Shown here piece by piece: positions 1-6,206 of a DNA stretch of 8,114 nt (within the stretch, counting starts at the first letter, position 1; each line of letters starts with the position of its first letter). Position numbers and translations under genes: made by a program. The stretch comes from JAFAGX01 sp035501575. Lineage in GTDB: Bacteria; Acidobacteriota; Terriglobia; Terriglobales; Acidobacteriaceae. The DNA is taken from positions 1 through 8,114 of the forward strand of contig DATJVZ010000243.1 in NCBI GenBank assembly GCA_035501575.1, given 5' to 3'. The notes beneath the pieces were generated by a model. That model did no database searches and was not told where the DNA came from. It saw nothing but the letters and a program-made list of their open reading frames with translations.

Positions 1-486
1 CAGGTACATGACTTGAATCAGAAGAAACAGGACTCGCACGTAGCCCTGAGGCACCCGTGGCAGATCTTCCGGCCGGGTCAGAACCGAGGTCGAAGGCGAA
101 GGGTTCTTCATCGGGGGGCGAGGTGCGGTTCGCATGGTCCCTACGATGCCAGCCTTTTCCCCATGATTTGCGACCACTTCTACTGCGGGCAGAAAACGGT
201 AGCCACGCTTTGCCAGAGTCTCGATAAAGCGCGGGCGCGATGCGGAGTCACCCAGGACCTCACGGAGTTTATTGATGATGGTATTTAGACTGTGGTCAAA
301 GTCCACAAAAGTGTCCGCCGGCCACAGTTTTTGGCGCAGCTCTTCGCGGCTGACGACTTCCCCCGAGCGCTCGATCAGCAGCAACAATGTCTGGAACGGC
401 TGTTCCTGTAAACGCAACCGTATTCCCGCTTTGCGCACTTCCCCGCTCGCCGGATCAACTTCGAACACTCCGAAGCGCAAGATCAT
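1..486 (-). CDS. Winged-helix transcriptional regulator with putative membrane anchor (N-terminal part, runs off left edge)
   Basis: Only the first 162 residues lie in the window; the frame stays open to base 1. Residues about 4-102 match the OmpR/PhoB C-terminal (Trans_reg_C, CadC/ToxR-like) winged helix. The early strands are FGVFEVD; then come LQEQPFQTLLLLIER, VSREELRQKLWP, the recognition region around VDFDHSLNTIINKLREVLGD, and the wing RFIETLAKRGYRF. A Pro/Ser-rich linker (about 118-146) follows, then VLFLLIQVMYL, which looks like the beginning of a transmembrane helix. In Acidobacteriota such proteins usually continue after the membrane segment into TPR, WD40/TolB-like or other sensor domains; that part is outside the window. 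The start ATG at 486 sits just before the conserved first strand, and an in-frame stop lies four codons upstream, so no earlier start is possible. No Shine-Dalgarno site is seen. The gene is divergent from the exported protein at 506 and may control it; that is inference. Confidence 0.9.
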   Translation of the reverse strand, partial: MILRFGVFEVDPASGEVRKAGIRLRLQEQPFQTLLLLIERSGEVVSREELRQKLWPADTFVDFDHSLNTIINKLREVLGDSASRPRFIETLAKRGYRFLPAVEVVANHGEKAGIVGTMRTAPRPPMKNPSPSTSVLTRPEDLPRVPQGYVRVLFLLIQVMYL

Positions 487-494
487 TGCTCGAC

Positions 495-500
495 ATCATA
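495..500 (-). promoter_or_regulatory. Putative -10 element (TATGAT) of the winged-helix regulator gene
   Basis: TATGAT matches the sigma-70 -10 consensus at five of six bases. It ends 8 nt before the ATG at 486, so transcription would begin at or within about two bases of the start codon, giving a leaderless mRNA. No good -35 hexamer is found at 16-18 bp. The element lies within the 19 bp that separate the two divergent start codons. It is supported by position and match only. Confidence 0.35.
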
Positions 501-505
501 AACGA

Positions 506-1348
506 ATGGCTAAACTCACCTCCCGGAACCTGCTCCTGGTTCTGTTTCTCGCTCTCTCAATCGGTCCTCTGGGAGCCGAGCAACTGAAGCCCGAAACTGC
601 CCAGGCCTTCAATCACTACGTCGAGGTCAGCGAACAACACATGGAGAGTGAATTGCGCTCCGGCCATTTTCTGTGGGTCGACGATCTTCCTCCTAACCTA
701 CGGGATCCGGATTACGCACGGCTGAGAAAGGGAGGGGTGGTCACAGAAAGGCTTGAGACCGTCGACCAAGGCCGTTCCTTATCGGTTCCTGGGGGGCTGG
801 TCCATCACTGGATCGGCACGGTGTTCATTCCCGGAACCACTCTGGTGCGCACGCTTGCGTTCCTCGAGAATTACGACCAGCAGTACAAGTTCTATGCCCC
901 CGAAGTTCAACAGTCGAGACTGCTCGAGCGAGATGGCAACCACTTCAGGGTTTTTCTGCGACTACGCAAGACGAACATAGTGACCGTGATCCTGAACACC
1001 GAATACGACGTCCACTATGTTGTTGGGCTCGCTTCCGATCGTGCGGCGTCCTACTCCTATAGCCAACGCATCGCGGAAGTTGAAAATGCGGGTAAACCGA
1101 ACGAATCGGAGAAGCCGGTAGGGGACGACAGCGGCTTTCTCTGGCGCCTCGATTCCTTCTGGCGCTTTGCCGAGCGGGACGGCGGAGTCTACGTCCAACT
1201 CGAGGCCATCTCGCTCACTCGGAATATTCCCGCCGGCCTCGGCTGGCTGGTCGGTCCCTTCGTTACCAGCATTCCCAAGGAGTCGCTCGAATTCACGCTC
1301 ACCCACACACGGGAAGCCTTGGCGCCCCAGAGCGGTCGACAGCCTTAG
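506..1348 (+). CDS. Exported conserved protein of unknown function
   Basis: A 280-residue protein. The frame is open back to 272, but the start is placed at the ATG at 506: the N-terminus there is a clear signal peptide (MAKLTSRN, then LLLVLFLALSIG, with likely cleavage after PLGA near residue 24), and the upstream extension overlaps the divergent regulator. The mature part has mixed alpha/beta composition with aromatic and glycine-rich stretches such as PGGLVHHWIGTVFIPG (about 95-110) and TRNIPAGLGWLVGPFV (about 238-253). Alternating strands and a long C-terminal amphipathic segment would fit a START/SRPBCC-like ligand-binding fold; that is an impression, not a demonstrated match. I recall similar uncharacterised proteins from Acidobacteriota. 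No catalytic motif is visible. No clear Shine-Dalgarno site precedes the ATG. The gene faces gene 3 tail-to-tail with a 6-bp gap. Confidence 0.82.
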   Translation: MAKLTSRNLLLVLFLALSIGPLGAEQLKPETAQAFNHYVEVSEQHMESELRSGHFLWVDDLPPNLRDPDYARLRKGGVVTERLETVDQGRSLSVPGGLVHHWIGTVFIPGTTLVRTLAFLENYDQQYKFYAPEVQQSRLLERDGNHFRVFLRLRKTNIVTVILNTEYDVHYVVGLASDRAASYSYSQRIAEVENAGKPNESEKPVGDDSGFLWRLDSFWRFAERDGGVYVQLEAISLTRNIPAGLGWLVGPFVTSIPKESLEFTLTHTREALAPQSGRQP

Positions 1349-1354
1349 CACCAT

Positions 1355-3271
1355 CTAGTGCACCTCGAGAGACACCAAGTCTCCGTCGGCCTGGCCTCCG
1401 GGCCGGTAGTTCACCGAGACCGAAAGATTCGCCCAATCGCAAGAGAACTGATCGGCACCAATCAGCATGAGTGCTTTGTAATCTGCGGCCCGCAACTTTA
1501 CGGTTTTCCCGCCGATCGAGACGGCGACCACCGCGGCGGGCGCATGGGAACAATCCACGGAAACGAGCTTCCCTTTTCGATACTGAATTGGGCGATGATC
1601 GATTTGAGGCCCCGCATTAGGCGAGGGCGTGTCATCATCCGTATCGTCGGCCGCCGGGCTCGAGACGCTGCTCTTCGCCGATGTCTTTGGCGGCGAGCTT
1701 CCTTTGGGGGGCGACGCGGGCGAAGATCCTCCCGCCGAGGAGGCGGGCGCATGGGCCGTGGTGGGGGGAGCGCTGGCCGATAGCGGCGGCACACCGTATT
1801 TCTTGATGTAGGGAAGGTCCTGCAAAGCTTTTTTGGCCGCACTCGCGGTCTCCGGATCGGGGTTGCTCGCGAGACGCTCGAGCAGTGCCGATGCGGCGTC
1901 CCAATTCTTGCCGGCTTCGTAGATCTTCACGAGATCCAGCAGGTAGCCGGGCTCTCGGGGAGCCCGCTCGATGGCGGCGCGGATCGAATCGGCCGCCGCG
2001 CGCAGACCGCCGCCTTCGATCTGGGCCAGACCCAGCAGGTGGTAAGCTTCGGCAAAGTCGCGATTCCAATCGAGAACAATGTGCAGGTCCTGCATCATAT
2101 TTGCCAGCCCCCTTAGTTCCCGGCCGCTCGATTGGGCATCTTGAAACTTCGAGAAGGCCAAGTAATAGTGAACCCATGGGTCCTTGCCATCGAGGGCCAT
2201 CGCGTTCCCTAGCTCCTCCCCGGCACGGTCAAATTGTTTTTGCTCGATGAAATCCCACCCCAGCGCGCGATGCACCACGGCATTATCCGCGTTTGGCCGA
2301 CCAGCGATCAATTCGAGTTCTTGGCGCGCCGCCTGGCGGCGGTCCGGGAGGCGCAGCTTCATTTCTGCTACCAGCGCCTGGGCTTCCGGCGCTGAGACCT
2401 GGTGCATGCTCGTGCCGATCATGTCGGCTGTCATCGGAGCCGGGACTTGCGGCACCGTGCCGCCGGGGGCATTGGCGGTTTTGGCTTGGGCGCGGAAGTA
2501 ATCTTTCACTGCCTGTTCGAGTTGTGCGGAACTGATTCCCAGGGCCTTTGCGAGGGCGTCGTCGACTGAGAGCTTTTCGTTTTCGACTAGACCAAAATAA
2601 GCTCCGATGGCCGGCAGTTGCTCCTTCTGAAGGAGATAGTCAACCACGATCCAGGACTCGGCGCGAAACAAGCCGCGCTTGGTTTCGTCCAAGTCGTGAG
2701 GATTCGCCGCGAACAATTGAGCCAGACTGAGCCAGTTGGAACCATTCAACAGGGCCCCAAAGGATGGGTCCGGCTCCCCGCCAATCCGCATCTGATTGTC
2801 GGTGAGGTCGAGACTGGAAAAGTACTCGACCAACCCCTCGTCAAACCAAGCCTGAGTTGGCGGATAGTTGCCGTGTAGGAGCAAGCGGGCAAAGTCGCCT
2901 GATACCGCTCGCCAGCTTTCCTCGTGCGCCAGATTCAGGACGAAATAGGCGCGATCTTCGCCGCGAAGAAAGAAACCCGAACCAAGTCCCGATCCCTGCC
3001 GAGAGGGGGCGGCCTTTTCATACTCGTCATCGGATTTGAAGGCGATGATGTCGATCGGCTGCGGGATATTGACCCGGCTCTTCATCAGCAGCTGGCCAAA
3101 CACGGCGCGCATCTGTTCAAAGCGCGCAGCAACCTCATGTCCGTGTTTTTCGTCGGCGTCGGTGAGGACGGAAAAGTGGCTGGAATCGATGCGGATCCAG
3201 CGGGGTTCGGCAGGCGCGGCGGCCAGGGGTAGGAACCCTGCGGCGAACGCCAAGACTGTCAGAGCACGCAT
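1355..3271 (-). CDS. Secreted peptidase-MA-like / TPR protein, active site apparently degenerate
   Basis: The frame begins with GTG at 3328 and has ATGs at 3313, 3295 and 3271. The 3271 start is preferred: it is preceded by AGGG seven bases upstream and begins a compact signal peptide (MRALTVLAFAAG, ending near AAAPAEP). From there the protein has 638 residues. Residues about 25-261 resemble the DUF1570/peptidase-MA-like family of gluzincin folds, including the landmark WFDEGLVEYFSSL (about 142-154). Where the family carries HExxH or HDFAH, this protein has GDFAR (125-129), so both zinc-binding histidines seem absent. TPR-like helical repeats fill about 315-480. A low-complexity Ser/Pro/Ala linker (about 495-556) leads to a compact C-terminal domain of about 80 residues (from IQYRKGKLVSVDC to VSLEVH). 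Probable role: a periplasmic or surface scaffold rather than an active protease; this is inferred. It stands alone, convergent with gene 2 and divergent from the membrane protein at 3374. Confidence 0.88.
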   Translation of the reverse strand: MRALTVLAFAAGFLPLAAAPAEPRWIRIDSSHFSVLTDADEKHGHEVAARFEQMRAVFGQLLMKSRVNIPQPIDIIAFKSDDEYEKAAPSRQGSGLGSGFFLRGEDRAYFVLNLAHEESWRAVSGDFARLLLHGNYPPTQAWFDEGLVEYFSSLDLTDNQMRIGGEPDPSFGALLNGSNWLSLAQLFAANPHDLDETKRGLFRAESWIVVDYLLQKEQLPAIGAYFGLVENEKLSVDDALAKALGISSAQLEQAVKDYFRAQAKTANAPGGTVPQVPAPMTADMIGTSMHQVSAPEAQALVAEMKLRLPDRRQAARQELELIAGRPNADNAVVHRALGWDFIEQKQFDRAGEELGNAMALDGKDPWVHYYLAFSKFQDAQSSGRELRGLANMMQDLHIVLDWNRDFAEAYHLLGLAQIEGGGLRAAADSIRAAIERAPREPGYLLDLVKIYEAGKNWDAASALLERLASNPDPETASAAKKALQDLPYIKKYGVPPLSASAPPTTAHAPASSAGGSSPASPPKGSSPPKTSAKSSVSSPAADDTDDDTPSPNAGPQIDHRPIQYRKGKLVSVDCSHAPAAVVAVSIGGKTVKLRAADYKALMLIGADQFSCDWANLSVSVNYRPGGQADGDLVSLEVH

Positions 3272-3373
3272 CGGCCAGCCCTGAAGCCGGAACATGCGCC
3301 GAATGCGAGGCATAATCCATGCTAGCACGCGTGTGGACAGCAGGAATTTTGGGTAAACTGAATCTTTAGAGAG

Positions 3374-3778
3374 ATGAGGAATTTAGCAGCGTTCACCGCG
3401 ATCGTCGCGTTGGGCAATCTCGGCGTTACCATCTGGCATCTCCACCTGGCCAGCGAGCTCAATCCCGCATTGTCGTTCGCCGAGGCGGCGCGAATCAGCG
3501 CCTTGACGGTCGTGCTCACGCTGGGCGGTGTCAGCTTGCTTTGGGCACAGCGTAGGCTGGCCGGATCGCTCGTGCTAGTGGTTGTGTTCGCGATCGGGCT
3601 CGTGGTCGGAAGCCTCGAGCATTTCTTCTTCCCCGGTCCCAATAACGTCTTCGATGTTGGCGCGAGCGGCGTGGCGTTTCTGTTCAGAATCAGCGTGGCC
3701 CTGCTCGTCGTTCTGCAGATTGCCGGGTTATGGGGCGTCGCTCGCCTGATCAGATCGGCTCGACATTCAGCAGCCTGA
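3374..3778 (+). CDS. Small four-helix integral membrane protein, function unknown
   Basis: A 134-residue, very hydrophobic protein with four predicted membrane segments at about 4-25, 41-58, 63-85 and 97-123. Charged residues sit in the short loops (QRR after helix 2, RLIRSARH at the C-terminus), which places the ends in the cytoplasm by the positive-inside rule. The loop between helices 3 and 4 carries LEHFFFPGPNNVFDVG, the most distinctive stretch. I recognise no family. The ATG at 3374 follows a purine-rich TAGAGAG that is too close for a normal Shine-Dalgarno site. It is transcribed away from gene 3, with about 100 bp of shared upstream sequence if gene 3 starts at 3271, and has no partner gene downstream in the same operon. 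Coding reality is supported by length, hydropathy pattern and high GC at third positions; the opposite-strand open frame here is low-complexity and looks like a shadow. Confidence 0.75.
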   Translation: MRNLAAFTAIVALGNLGVTIWHLHLASELNPALSFAEAARISALTVVLTLGGVSLLWAQRRLAGSLVLVVVFAIGLVVGSLEHFFFPGPNNVFDVGASGVAFLFRISVALLVVLQIAGLWGVARLIRSARHSAA

Positions 3779-3793
3779 GCCGGTCGCCGTTGA

Positions 3794-3816
3794 TGGCGCC
3801 ACCAACGTCGGCGCCA
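3794..3816 (+). terminator. GC-rich stem-loop after the small membrane protein gene
   Basis: TGGCGCC pairs perfectly with GGCGCCA across a 9-base loop, beginning 16 bases after the stop codon at 3778. The stem is strong (six GC pairs of seven) and well placed for ending transcription, but no T-tract follows, so it would need Rho or may simply stabilise the 3' end. Confidence 0.3.
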
Positions 3817-3836
3817 ATCAGTATCGGAGCCAATCG

Positions 3837-3865
3837 TTAACGACTGCAAAAATCCTGATTACACT
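3837..3865 (+). promoter_or_regulatory. Putative sigma-70 promoter upstream of the small frame at 3893
   Basis: The -35 candidate TTAACG (3837-3842) and the -10 candidate TACACT (3860-3865) each match consensus at four of six bases and are separated by exactly 17 bp. The -35 overlaps a 10-bp perfect palindrome, TCGTTAACGA (3834-3843), which could be an operator. The start of transcription would be near 3872, about 20 bases before the GTG at 3893. Confidence 0.35.
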
Positions 3866-3892
3866 CGCCTTCCATCAGGGCAGGGAGATTGA

Positions 3893-4168
3893 GTGAAATC
3901 GCCAGTCCTCAACCGGTATCATCCGTTCATGGCGTTGAAGGTGGTAACGCTCTTAGCAGAACGGGTGACCAATGGGAACGAGTATCCGTCCAATATTCCG
4001 GCAATTGCGAGTCTGCGAGGAATTTTAGTTCGCAAGCCGATTGCCACACACTCGCCCATTTTGCAGGCGTATCCCCTGAAGCGCAAATCCTATCGTTGGA
4101 CGGAGGCGCGATTCACGACATCACGTACAAAGAAGCAGCTCCATACCAGTTGTACAGCAGATTCTTAG
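3893..4168 (+). CDS. Possible small hypothetical protein (91 residues), coding status doubtful
   Basis: A GTG start at 3893 lies five bases after AGGGAG, a good Shine-Dalgarno match, with a plausible promoter further upstream. The product begins MKSPVLNRYHPFMALKVV and is basic; it resembles no family I know. Third-position GC is high over roughly the first 30 codons and then falls. The next frame (3889-4209, TTG start, 106 residues) becomes the more protein-like one in its second half, ending near YKEAAPYQLYSRFLADPDRV. Two readings are possible: a real small protein in one of the two frames, or the remnant of a gene broken by a frameshift. The stretch 3850-4270 is poorer in GC than its neighbours. 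No convincing minus-strand frame exists here. Confidence 0.3.
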   Translation: MKSPVLNRYHPFMALKVVTLLAERVTNGNEYPSNIPAIASLRGILVRKPIATHSPILQAYPLKRKSYRWTEARFTTSRTKKQLHTSCTADS

Positions 4169-4237
4169 CAGACCCGGACAGGGTTGTACGGGCGTTGTTC
4201 AATCCCTGAACCACTATTCTCCGAAGGGGATGGCTCG

Positions 4238-4276
4238 ACTTGATCCAAGTTGCCCTAGCACACGAAATCGTGGCTA
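4238..4276. terminator. Two small stem-loops between convergent ends (possible bidirectional transcription end)
   Basis: ACTTG-ATC-CAAGT (4238-4250) is a 5-bp stem with a 3-base loop. Next to it, TAGC-A-CACG and CGTG-GCTA (4256-4276) form an 8-bp stem with one bulged base and the loop AAAT; this second stem contains the stop codon of the lipoprotein gene. Neither is followed by a T-run on either strand, so intrinsic termination is uncertain. Confidence 0.25.
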
Positions 4277-5941
4277 AGGAATGACAACCTTCACCTCGTT
4301 CGAGTCGCTGCTCTCCTTGTGTCTCGCGTTCACGGCGGTGACCACATAGTAGTACGTCTGTCCTGATAGAACAGAGCTGTCTGTGTAAGTGGTGTGGGGA
4401 TCCGAAGAGGCAACTCTTACGGGGTAGGGGCCGCCGTGCTGAGTCCCGCGATAAACGTTATAGCCGACTACCTTAGAAGAACTGGCGTTAGAGCTCGGGT
4501 TCCAGGCAAGATTGACATGGTACTGGGGCGCTGCGACTCCCGTGCCGGCTAAAGATTCGACCGTCGGCGAATCGGAGGCATCACTGGCAAAAGAGGCATG
4601 GCCCGAGGCTTGGCCTGGGGCGCGAGGAGTGAACGTCGCCGTAAAGCTGGCGCTTTGCCCGGCGGGAATCGTGACCGGAAAGGTTATTCCAGTAATCGTG
4701 AACTGGGAGCTGTCCAGCTTGACCGAGGATACGGTTACACTGGCGCCACTAGCGACCAGTTGGCTGGTTTGCTGAGCCTTCGAGCCGACGGTGACGTTAC
4801 CGAGATTGATCGAAGTGGGAACGATAGTAAGCTGACTATTGGGTGCCCCTCCAGTAAGGGGGACCGTCAAGCGTGGGTCGGAGGCATTGGAAATGAGAGA
4901 AATCGCCCCACTGTCATTGCCGACTGAGCGTGGAGCAAAGGTCGCTTGAAAAGTGAAGCTTTGTCCCGGCTTCAGTACCAGGGGAAGGGTAAGGCCCATG
5001 AGACTGAAACCGCTGCCGGTAACGGTGGCACTGGAAACGGTCAGCTTGGCACTGCCAGTATTGCTCAGACTCTCGTTGAGGGTGAGTTTCTTCCCCGCCC
5101 GAACGCTTCCGAAGTTCAGGCTTGCAGGATTCACGGTCAATGTGCCCTGAGGATTGGGCCCGGTTGACGTGCCGTCGCCCGCCAGTGCGATGTTAACCGT
5201 TGAAGTCGAACCATTGCTGGTGATTGCCAGGTTCCCGGTGCTATCACCGCTTGATTTTGGGGCGAATGTAACGCTGAACGAGGTGCTTTGATTGACCGCC
5301 AGCGTCAAAGGCAGATGGATGCCGCTGACGCTGAATTCGTTCCCGGTAATAATGGCCTGCGTGACATACAGGCTGGCCGTGCCAGTGTTGCTCAGTATTT
5401 CCGAGATCGTAAGATTCTTTCCGCTAGGTACGCTTCCGAAGTCAAGATTCGTGGGATTGGGGGTGAGTGTGCCCTGAGGAGCCGGTCCCCCCGGCATTCC
5501 TGTTCCGGAAAGGGAAACCATGACGGTGGGGGTCGAGCCGTTATTGGCAATTGTCAAGTTTCCCTTGCTGTTCCCCGAATACTGCGGAGTGAACATCACG
5601 CTGAGGGCCTTACTCTGACCTGCCGTCAGCATCAGAGGGAGGTCGCTTTCGCTGGCCGTGAAGCCTGTTCCACTGGGCGTCACTTGCACAATACTGAGGC
5701 TTGATCCTCCCGAATTGGTTAAGGTTAAAGCCTGGGTCTGGTTCTTGCCGATCTCGACGTTACCAAAGCTGATACTTGCCGGGCTGGTAGTGAGCTGGCC
5801 TGGCTGGTTATTCGAGGATGGCGTTATGGCTTGCTTGCTGCTAGAAAGCCCCTGACATCCAAGCATCATCCCCAAGGCCAGTAAAACGAGAAACGTGTGA
5901 CCGCCTTGGCGAGGATGCGTCATTTGCGAGGAGTTGCTCAT
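4274..5941 (-). CDS. Lipoprotein with four tandem ASH (choice-of-anchor D) repeats and a C-terminal fibronectin III domain
   Basis: A 555-residue exported protein. The N-terminus has a hydrophobic stretch FLVLLALGMMLGC with the likely lipidated cysteine at 29; the lipobox is slightly off consensus (M at -3). A Ser/Asn/Gln-rich spacer follows. Four immunoglobulin-like ASH/HYDIN-type repeats lie at about 49-148, 157-257, 266-365 and 369-468, each with the hallmark SFGNV / DFGSV / NFGSV / NLGNV near its start, a TFAP or TFTP strand, and ending in SGTG-like turns. The landmark residues F59, F168 and F277 are exactly 109 apart; the fourth repeat is 103 on. Residues 474-555 are a fibronectin type III domain (GYNVYRGT, YYYVVTAVNA, SSDSNEVKV). 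Such proteins are cell-surface, non-enzymatic binding or scaffold proteins in Acidobacteriota; the ligand is unknown. No Shine-Dalgarno site precedes the ATG at 5941; a second ATG at 5923 is possible. Confidence 0.9.
   Translation of the reverse strand: MSNSSQMTHPRQGGHTFLVLLALGMMLGCQGLSSSKQAITPSSNNQPGQLTTSPASISFGNVEIGKNQTQALTLTNSGGSSLSIVQVTPSGTGFTASESDLPLMLTAGQSKALSVMFTPQYSGNSKGNLTIANNGSTPTVMVSLSGTGMPGGPAPQGTLTPNPTNLDFGSVPSGKNLTISEILSNTGTASLYVTQAIITGNEFSVSGIHLPLTLAVNQSTSFSVTFAPKSSGDSTGNLAITSNGSTSTVNIALAGDGTSTGPNPQGTLTVNPASLNFGSVRAGKKLTLNESLSNTGSAKLTVSSATVTGSGFSLMGLTLPLVLKPGQSFTFQATFAPRSVGNDSGAISLISNASDPRLTVPLTGGAPNSQLTIVPTSINLGNVTVGSKAQQTSQLVASGASVTVSSVKLDSSQFTITGITFPVTIPAGQSASFTATFTPRAPGQASGHASFASDASDSPTVESLAGTGVAAPQYHVNLAWNPSSNASSSKVVGYNVYRGTQHGGPYPVRVASSDPHTTYTDSSVLSGQTYYYVVTAVNARHKESSDSNEVKVVIP
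5113..5767 (-). repeat. Tandem ~327-bp intragenic repeat units of the ASH lipoprotein gene
   Basis: Repeats 1 to 3 of the encoded protein are in register at 109 codons (327 bp). Repeats 2 and 3 still share short identical DNA blocks at exactly this offset: TGTGCCCTGAGGA at 5141-5153 and 5468-5480, and ACGCTTCCGAA at 5103-5113 and 5430-5440. This points to duplication of whole domain units. The interval given runs from the landmark Phe of repeat 3 to that of repeat 1. Confidence 0.7.
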
Positions 5942-5975
5942 GCGTCAGGCGCTTTTCCCAGAATTCTGCGCTACC

Positions 5976-6005
5976 CGTATCCAGCCCACGGAAGTGATTT
6001 GTAAA
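5976..6005 (-). promoter_or_regulatory. Weak candidate promoter for the ASH lipoprotein gene
   Basis: On the minus strand, TTTACA (6000-6005) matches the -35 consensus at five of six bases and is followed after 18 bp by GATACG (5976-5981), which matches the -10 at only three of six. Transcription would start about 30 bases before the ATG, and the palindrome CAGAATTCTG (5959-5968) would lie at the 5' end of the transcript, where an operator could act. Confidence 0.25.
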
Positions 6006-6184
6006 AAGTCGGGGTGAAAATCCACCTTATGCATTAGACCACCTCAAGCGTAGTCGAGATGTGTTACCAAAGTACCCGACGATATGAATCATCGTTCGGC
6101 CTGTGGGTTTCGATTAGCAACCCCAACTTTGCTTGGGTACCGGAACCGACTTCGTTCGCTGGTTGATTGACTCTCTGGCAGTTG

Positions 6185-6206
6185 GAAAAACAACTGTATC
6201 AGTTGT
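6185..6206 (-). terminator. Likely Rho-independent terminator of queG
   Basis: Read on the minus strand, ACAACTG and CAGTTGT form a perfect 7-bp stem with a 3-base loop (ATA), directly followed by TTTTC. It lies about 60 bases after the queG stop codon. The stem is not very GC-rich (three GC pairs of seven), so efficiency may be modest. A third copy of the stem half (6179-6184) could form a competing hairpin that puts the T-tract in its loop. Confidence 0.5.

Noticed and set aside
272..505. N-terminal extension of the exported-protein frame back to 272
   Set aside because: It lies antisense to the well-supported winged-helix regulator, has no protein-like features, and would bury the signal peptide that begins at the ATG at 506.
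1358..1842. Open frames antisense to or out of frame with the linker and C-terminal region of the TPR protein
   Set aside because: They are Arg/Gly/Pro-rich shadow frames of a GC-rich, low-complexity coding stretch, without start signals or recognisable domains.
3322..3849. 175-residue minus-strand frame antisense to the small membrane protein
   Set aside because: Its composition is Thr/Asn/Ser-rich and unstructured, it overlaps both neighbours, and the plus frame has a clear four-helix hydropathy pattern.
5942..6100. Possible c-di-GMP or other riboswitch before the surface lipoprotein gene
   Set aside because: Such control would make sense for a surface protein, but I could not find the conserved core or a paired stem arrangement of GEMM or another known class.
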